64,000 bases of DNA from JAPWJZ01 sp038247245 (GTDB lineage Bacteria; Pseudomonadota; Alphaproteobacteria; Micavibrionales; UBA2020). Numbering within the stretch: the stretch's first letter is position 1; the number at the start of each line of letters is the position of its first letter. The translations under genes and the position numbers were made by a program. A model generated the notes under the pieces. It ran no database searches and was not told where the DNA came from. It saw nothing but the letters and a program-made list of their open reading frames with translations. The stretch is taken from assembly GCA_038247245.1 (NCBI GenBank), contig JBBRVE010000003.1, positions 1 to 64,000 of the forward strand, written 5' to 3'. Shown here piece by piece: positions 61,337 through 64,000 of the stretch.

Positions 61337-64000
61337 ATGGTTCTTGTCTTAGGCACTGGCGCACCCGATGGCCCCGATAATCCCGACATGATCGGCTCCA
61401 ACGCCCAGGACACCATCGACGGACAGGCGGGCAATGACTGGATCCAGACGCTTGCCGGCGACGATACATTGATCGGCGGCGTGGGCAGCGACGCGCTGTG
61501 GTCGGGCCCGGGCGCCGATACAATGATCGGCGGCACAGGCCTGATGACGGGCGACCTGTTCGGCAATGATACATATCACGTGGATGACGTGGGCGACGTC
61601 ATCATCGAATACGCGCTGCAGGGTATCGACCGCATCCATGCCTATATCAGCTACGACATGAATAGCGCGATGAACGTCGAAAACCTGCGTCTTGTCGGCT
61701 TTGACACAGGCCTGAACGCCATCGGCAACGACCTGAACAACACGCTGGAGGGAAACCGCGAGCGCAACACGCTGGCGGGCGGCCTGGGCGATGACAGCTA
61801 TATCATTTACAACGAAGCCGATGCGTCCAAAAGAGATGTCATCATCGAGAACCCGGGCGAAGGTTCGGACACTTATATCGTCAATTTTACCTATGTGCTG
61901 GGGTCCTCGGCGCTGAGCATAGAAAACATCACCCTGACCGGCACCAAGCAGATCAACGCGACCGGCAACGAGGTTGACAACATCCTGACCGGCAACGTTG
62001 CCAAAAACACCCTGACCGGTGGCCTCGGCAACGATACCTATGTTATTCAGGACGCAACCGACGTCATCAAGGAAAACGCGGGCGAAGGCAACGATACCGT
62101 CGTGATCAAGGACAAGAGCTATAGTATCGCGACCCAGTTGAACCTTGAAAATATCACGCTGACCGGCACCGTCTCGGCGAATGCCACCGGTAACATCAAT
62201 AACAACATTCTGAACGGCAATAACGGCGCGAACACGCTTGATGGCTTGGCAGGCGCGGATGCGATGACGGGTTACAAGGGCAACGACGTTTATATCGTCG
62301 ATAACCTCGGCGACACCGTGGCCGAGGGCGGCACGGATGGTGGCGGCCTTGATGAAGTGCGCGCCAGTGTCACTTTTGTCCTGCCCGTCGATTTCGAAAA
62401 CCTGACACTCACCGGCAGCGCCAATATCAACGGCACCGGCAACGATTTGATTAACACGCTGACGGGCAATGCCGGTCTCAATACGCTCGCGGGTGGCCTT
62501 GGCAACGATTATTATTATGTGCAGAATACGGGCGATGTGATCTCCGAAGTTACGGGCGAAGGCATCGACCGCGCCTTCACGACCGTCAACTTCAACATGG
62601 AAACCAATGCAGATCAGGTTGAAATTCTCACGCTTCTGGGCTCGCTCAGCATCAGCGGGATCGGTAACGCGCTCGACAACACCATCAATGGAAATACCGG
62701 CGTCAACGTCATTTATGGCCGCGGCGGACAAGACACGATCCACGGCAACGCCGGCAATGACGTCCTTTACGGTGACGGTGATACCGACACCATTTACGGG
62801 GATGCGGGCAATGATACGATATTTGGCGGCGATGGCGACGATTTCACCATTGAAGGAAACGCGGGCAATGACATTCTGTACGGCGGCAATGGCGACGACG
62901 GTCTGGTCGGCGGTGCCGGCATCGATACATTCATCGGCGGTCTTGGCAACGACACTTTTGACGTAACCGAAGTAAATGAAAAAATCACGGAGTATATCGG
63001 CGAAGGTTCGGACACGATTGTGACAAACCTCAAGTCTTTTACTCTTGCGCCCGTGACGGCGACACAAGAAATTGAAAACCTCGGCCTGTATGGCGCAGCG
63101 GTCATCGGCATCGGTAACGAAATCAATAACCGGATCGGCGGTAACGCGCTCAACAACACGCTGTCGGGCATGGCGGGTAACGATACCATCAGCGATTTGC
63201 TGGGCGGCAACGATACGCTGGACGGCGGCACGGGCGTTGATACGATGACGGGCGGTACCGGCAACGATACATATTTCGTCGATAATGCGCTTGATCTCGT
63301 GAACGAAGCTGATTTGGAGGGAATCGCGGACGTCATCTATGCCAGCGTTTCCTATAACATGAGCGTTTCGGCACCGGGCGAAATCGAATACCTGACATTG
63401 ACTGGCAGCGCCATCACCGGCATCGGTAACGATTATGGCAACACGCTGAGGGGTAACTCGTCCGTTAATACGCTGATCGGTGGTCTTGGCGCAGATAGTT
63501 ATATCGTCGATAACATGTCGGATGTGATTATAGAACTCGCGGGCGACAGCGTCGCCGATATCCTTGCGGGCCGCGGCGGCGACACGATCTTTTCCTCGGT
63601 CACCTATGTGCTTGCGGCCGATGGCGCAAATTACGAAATTGAAGGGCTGACGCTGACCGGCACCGCCAATATCAACGGTACCGGCAATGCGTGCTCCAAT
63701 ACGCTGACCGGCAACAGTGGCGCGAATATCCTGACGGGCGGGCTTGGCGACGACTGGTACGTCGTCAATGACCTTGATGACGTCAACAAGGACACTTTCG
63801 TTGAACTGATCGGCGGTGGATCCGACGGCCTGCTGGCCAGCATCTCCGTCACGCTCAAGGCGGCGAGCGCGGTCTACGACATTGAAAACGTGACGCTGGT
63901 CAAGGATGCGGGCGATATCAACGCGACGGGTAACGCGCTTGCAAACACGCTGATCGGCAACGACGGCAGCAATACGCTGAACGGCTCCACCGGCGCGGAT
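61337..64000 (+). CDS. RTX-type calcium-binding repeat protein (3' partial)
   Basis: The frame opens at ATG 61337 (MVLVLGTGAPDGPDNPDM), with AGGGG 6 nt upstream, and stays open for 888 codons to the window edge, so the C-terminus is missing. It consists of tandem units of about 75-100 residues, each with an NTLTGGLGNDTYxV segment, an acidic GEGxDT segment and an ENLTLTG ... GTGN segment. A block of classical nonapeptides (GNAGND, GDGDTDTIYGDAGND, and so on) lies near 62716-62950. Such proteins fold as Ca2+-filled beta-rolls after type I secretion through a C-terminal signal. No N-terminal signal or catalytic domain is visible. Adhesin, S-layer or M10-like hydrolase remain possible. Confidence 0.9.
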   Translation, partial: MVLVLGTGAPDGPDNPDMIGSNAQDTIDGQAGNDWIQTLAGDDTLIGGVGSDALWSGPGADTMIGGTGLMTGDLFGNDTYHVDDVGDVIIEYALQGIDRIHAYISYDMNSAMNVENLRLVGFDTGLNAIGNDLNNTLEGNRERNTLAGGLGDDSYIIYNEADASKRDVIIENPGEGSDTYIVNFTYVLGSSALSIENITLTGTKQINATGNEVDNILTGNVAKNTLTGGLGNDTYVIQDATDVIKENAGEGNDTVVIKDKSYSIATQLNLENITLTGTVSANATGNINNNILNGNNGANTLDGLAGADAMTGYKGNDVYIVDNLGDTVAEGGTDGGGLDEVRASVTFVLPVDFENLTLTGSANINGTGNDLINTLTGNAGLNTLAGGLGNDYYYVQNTGDVISEVTGEGIDRAFTTVNFNMETNADQVEILTLLGSLSISGIGNALDNTINGNTGVNVIYGRGGQDTIHGNAGNDVLYGDGDTDTIYGDAGNDTIFGGDGDDFTIEGNAGNDILYGGNGDDGLVGGAGIDTFIGGLGNDTFDVTEVNEKITEYIGEGSDTIVTNLKSFTLAPVTATQEIENLGLYGAAVIGIGNEINNRIGGNALNNTLSGMAGNDTISDLLGGNDTLDGGTGVDTMTGGTGNDTYFVDNALDLVNEADLEGIADVIYASVSYNMSVSAPGEIEYLTLTGSAITGIGNDYGNTLRGNSSVNTLIGGLGADSYIVDNMSDVIIELAGDSVADILAGRGGDTIFSSVTYVLAADGANYEIEGLTLTGTANINGTGNACSNTLTGNSGANILTGGLGDDWYVVNDLDDVNKDTFVELIGGGSDGLLASISVTLKAASAVYDIENVTLVKDAGDINATGNALANTLIGNDGSNTLNGSTGAD

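Noticed and set aside
62716..62950. The repeated GC-rich nonapeptide DNA as a CRISPR array or satellite
   Set aside because: The repeats stay in one reading frame, vary at synonymous and variable positions, and encode GGxGxDxL-type Ca2+ motifs; there are no uniform spacers.
61349..63067. A 572-codon open frame on the minus strand inside the RTX gene
   Set aside because: The plus-strand frame has clear Ca2+-binding repeats, a ribosome site and a start; the antisense frame arises from the repetitive GGC/GAC composition.
1..64000. tRNA, rRNA, insertion sequences, prophage and CRISPR arrays
   Set aside because: I looked for cloverleaf-like segments, transposase motifs, integrases and uniform repeats and found none I can support; a dedicated search with tRNAscan or Infernal would be needed to exclude small RNAs.

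Overview
The window reads as chromosomal DNA of a GC-rich Gram-negative bacterium, most likely an alphaproteobacterium. This is inferred from the gene families: a NodT-type tripartite efflux system, XdhABC paired with a NifS-type desulfurase, an SbmA/BacA-like ABC protein, FadL, and many response regulators. I see no phage, insertion sequence, tRNA, rRNA or CRISPR array. Genes are tightly packed, with many 4-nt ATGA overlaps, so most fall into operons.

Layout. 1-6424 (+): RND efflux operon (adaptor cut by the window edge, pump, outer-membrane lipoprotein) and a DinB-like protein. 6366-9239 (-): cysE, an Rrf2 regulator with its own promoter, a small DUF6356-type membrane protein and an FAD oxidoreductase. 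9361-12838 (+): cystathionine beta-synthase, a cystathionine gamma-synthase/lyase and glucokinase. 12835-16890 (-): a threonine-dehydratase-like enzyme, trehalase and a GH13 alpha-glucosidase, divergent from a second unusual GH13 gene (17033-18727, TTG start). 18724-25536: adenine deaminase (-) divergent from xdhA-xdhB-xdhC-cysteine desulfurase (+), a purine catabolism unit that carries its own cofactor sulfuration enzymes.

25665-35884 (+) is one compact run: SPFH protein, two zinc-ribbon DUF4178 proteins, a 46-aa protein, DUF350, a membrane-embedded spermidine synthase, a Tat-exported FAD oxidoreductase, a His-rich membrane protein, AdoMet decarboxylase and a copper P-type ATPase. It combines polyamine synthesis with membrane-stress-type proteins and is one of the two most system-like regions here. 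36233-48002 holds an M3 peptidase, a 59-aa protein, an alpha/beta hydrolase, FadL, a membrane-anchored Nudix-like protein, a HAD protein, a fused M16 peptidase with a near-consensus promoter, and an ABC exporter whose start codon abuts a terminator hairpin.

48011-56122 is regulatory: two stand-alone receivers, a histidine kinase, a divergent PurA-like enzyme, a von Willebrand A protein with paired operator-like repeats, tandem SGNH hydrolases (one truncated), a hybrid kinase and an OmpR-type regulator. 56330-61102 is a small biosynthetic-looking locus: methyltransferase-like protein, stand-alone amino-acid adenylation domain, sulfotransferase-like protein and alpha-oxoamine synthase. From 61337 to the window edge runs a huge open reading frame for an RTX-type calcium-binding repeat protein (888 codons, still open at base 64000).
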